Shown: in pieces, positions 5,877 through 6,385 of the stretch
How the letters are laid out: each line of letters starts with the position of its first letter
Position numbering within the stretch: the first letter of the stretch is position 1
Assembly (NCBI GenBank): GCA_030641585.1
Contig: DAOWHE010000095.1
Coordinates: 1 to 6,385, forward strand
Direction: 5' to 3'
Origin: Dehalococcoidales bacterium
Lineage (GTDB): Bacteria > Chloroflexota > Dehalococcoidia > Dehalococcoidales > ARS1013
DNA length: 6,385 bases
The notes under the pieces: model-generated
Told to the model about the DNA's origin: nothing
What the model saw: only the letters and a program-made list of their open reading frames with translations
Databases searched by the model: none
Position numbers and translations under genes: made by a program

Positions 5877-5975
5877 TCAAGACCTGAACTGGTCAGCCGT
5901 CCGGAGTAGCCCCTCCTCCAGGGAAAGCCGTGGCTGCCAATCCAGCTCTTCTTGCCCTAAAATGTCATGAGGAGA
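5877..5975 (-). pseudogene. C-terminal remnant of an extended-SDR nucleotide-sugar epimerase/dehydratase
   Basis: Read on the minus strand, 5975 down to the TGA at 5877-5879 gives SPHDILGQEELDWQPR followed by LSLEEGLLRTADQFRS and stop. This closely follows the C-terminal signature of extended short-chain dehydrogenases acting on nucleotide sugars (UDP-glucose 4-epimerase, UDP-glucuronate decarboxylase, dTDP-glucose dehydratase), whose last 30 residues typically read PDI..A...LGW.P...LEEGL.RT...FR. Only about 33 codons remain: the frame meets a TAG at 6003-6005, and further upstream lies the oppositely oriented Trm112-like gene, so the Rossmann domain and active site are gone. It appears to be the tail of a gene otherwise lost by deletion or rearrangement. 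No start codon or ribosome-binding site was found. I judge the match by motif memory and not by an alignment. Confidence 0.62.
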
Positions 5976-5980
5976 TTGAA

Positions 5981-6009
5981 TTGACTTGTTTTTGGCACTA
6001 GCCTAAGAT
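5981..6009 (+). promoter_or_regulatory. Promoter of the Trm112-like gene
   Basis: TTGACT (5981-5986), a 17-bp spacer and TAAGAT (6004-6009), each 5 of 6 matches, give a predicted transcript start near 6016. That would leave a leader of only about 11 nt, consisting mostly of the Shine-Dalgarno AAGGGGAG (6016-6023). Confidence 0.6.
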
Positions 6010-6026
6010 AAGAGCAAGGGGAGACG

Positions 6027-6212
6027 ATGAAAAAGCGCTTATTGGAAATGATAGCCTGCCCTATATGTAAAGGAGACTTTCAACTAAAGGTTGGTGAAGA
6101 AGATGATAGAGAAGTAATCACCGGCGAACTTTATTGTCCAGCGTGCTCCCACCGTTATCCCATCACGGAAGGAGTCCCTAATTTACTACCGCCGGAACCG
6201 GGTACGCAGTAA
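6027..6212 (+). CDS. Trm112-like zinc protein
   Basis: A complete 61-residue member of the Trm112p-like/UPF0434 (YcaR) family. It carries ACPICKGDF with C11 and C14, then ELYCPACSHRYPITEGVPNLLPP with C37 and C40, a Cys4 zinc site followed by the family's YPI..GVPNLLP ending. In eukaryotes and archaea Trm112 binds and activates class I methyltransferases acting on tRNA, rRNA and release factors; the role of stand-alone bacterial copies is poorly defined, and they often sit beside methyltransferase or cell-envelope sugar genes. Shine-Dalgarno AAGGGGAG ends 3 nt before the ATG. No methyltransferase partner lies in the window. On its left is the scar of a nucleotide-sugar enzyme, and on its right is a convergent tRNA gene 56 bp away. 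Confidence 0.9.
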   Translation: MKKRLLEMIACPICKGDFQLKVGEEDDREVITGELYCPACSHRYPITEGVPNLLPPEPGTQ

Positions 6213-6268
6213 CTAAAGATATCGAGTTCTCTCTCAGCAGAAAATGAAAGTCAGCAGGGCAGACATAA

Positions 6269-6345
6269 TGGTGGGCCATTCTGGACTCGAACCAGAGACC
6301 TCAGTCTTATCAGGACTGCGCTCTAACCAGCTGAGCTAATGGCCC
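6269..6345 (-). tRNA. trnI: tRNA-Ile (anticodon GAT)
   Basis: A 77-nt tRNA on the minus strand. Acceptor stem GGGCCAT pairs with ATGGCCC, discriminator A, and CCA is encoded (6269-6271). The D arm is GCTCAGCTGGTTAGAGC. The anticodon stem CAGTC/GACTG encloses the loop CTGATAA with anticodon GAT, which reads AUC and AUU. The T loop contains the standard TTCGAGT. All four stems pair, so it should be functional. It is not next to rRNA genes in the visible flanks, although tRNA-Ile(GAT) lies inside the 16S-23S spacer in many bacteria. No clear terminator follows on its 3' side (6213-6268). Confidence 0.97.
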
Positions 6346-6362
6346 AAGTTATTTCGTGTAGT

Positions 6363-6368
6363 ATTTTA
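6363..6368 (-). promoter_or_regulatory. Possible -10 box of the tRNA-Ile gene
   Basis: TAAAAT on the minus strand (5 of 6 to TATAAT) lies 17 bp before the tRNA 5' end. The matching -35 would fall outside the window at about 6386-6391, so the promoter cannot be confirmed. Confidence 0.3.
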
Positions 6369-6385
6369 AACTAAAGAAGCTTAGA

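Larger units (their letters stand above)
5656..6026. other. 371-bp gap between zinc-ribbon and Trm112-like genes
   Basis: No complete gene is seen here. From left to right it holds the 32-bp palindrome (5682-5713), an unremarkable stretch with only a 21-codon open frame (5732-5797) lacking homology I recognise, a hairpin GTCCTTC-AAGAT-GAAGGAC (5821-5839), a TTGACA (5846-5851) with only a poor TTTAGA -10 at 17 bp, a small CCTC-TTTA-GAGG stem (5865-5876), the minus-strand SDR remnant (5877-5975), and the promoter of the next gene (5981-6009). Confidence 0.6.

Noticed and set aside
6213..6268. Terminator between the Trm112-like gene and the convergent tRNA.
   Set aside because: Only a direct CAGCAG repeat is present, with no stable inverted repeat or T-run on either strand.
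1..6385. CRISPR array, insertion sequence, phage or toxin-antitoxin genes.
   Set aside because: I saw no spaced direct repeats, transposase motifs, terminal inverted repeats or small paired genes of that type.

Overview
This window looks like ordinary chromosomal DNA from a bacterium of moderate GC content. The gene style (a short Cys-rich double zinc-ribbon protein, stand-alone folate genes, an unlinked tRNA-Ile) would fit a Dehalococcoidia-like Chloroflexota member. That placement is an inference from gene style and is not proven here. Promoters look like vegetative sigma-70 type (TTGACx, 17 bp, TAnnnT), and most genes have clear purine-rich Shine-Dalgarno sites.

Layout: (1) 24-467, minus strand: an Rrf2/IscR-type regulator with three Cys that could bind an Fe-S cluster. 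It diverges from (2) 622-2121, plus strand: an arsR-acr3 arsenite resistance operon. The 154-bp gap between them holds two back-to-back promoters, each followed by its own palindrome over the transcript start and ribosome-binding region: 478-504 for the Rrf2 gene and 591-604 for arsR. (3) 2213-5116, plus strand: pabB-pabA-pabC, a compact three-gene operon turning chorismate into p-aminobenzoate for folate, with its own promoter just after acr3. The Lys in the PIKGT motif of the first enzyme argues for PabB and against anthranilate synthase TrpE. (4) 5353-5655, plus strand: a 100-residue protein with two Cys4 zinc-ribbon modules joined by a Gly/Tyr/Arg-rich linker, behind an extended -10 promoter and a leader of about 107 nt, and followed by a perfect 32-bp palindrome. 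(5) 5656-6026: a gap of about 370 bp with hairpins and, on the minus strand, about 33 codons that read as the C-terminal end of an extended-SDR nucleotide-sugar epimerase/dehydratase, probably a gene scar. (6) 6027-6212, plus strand: a Trm112-like small zinc protein with its own promoter. (7) 6269-6345, minus strand: tRNA-Ile(GAT) with an encoded CCA.

How it works together: the arsenic unit is a sensor plus a pump, with no arsenate reductase in the window. The pab unit is a complete PABA module (ADC synthase, glutaminase subunit, ADC lyase). The remaining genes are single units. I see no CRISPR array, insertion sequence, phage gene or multi-gene novel system. The least obvious signals are the SDR scar, the long palindromes and the leader of the zinc-ribbon gene.
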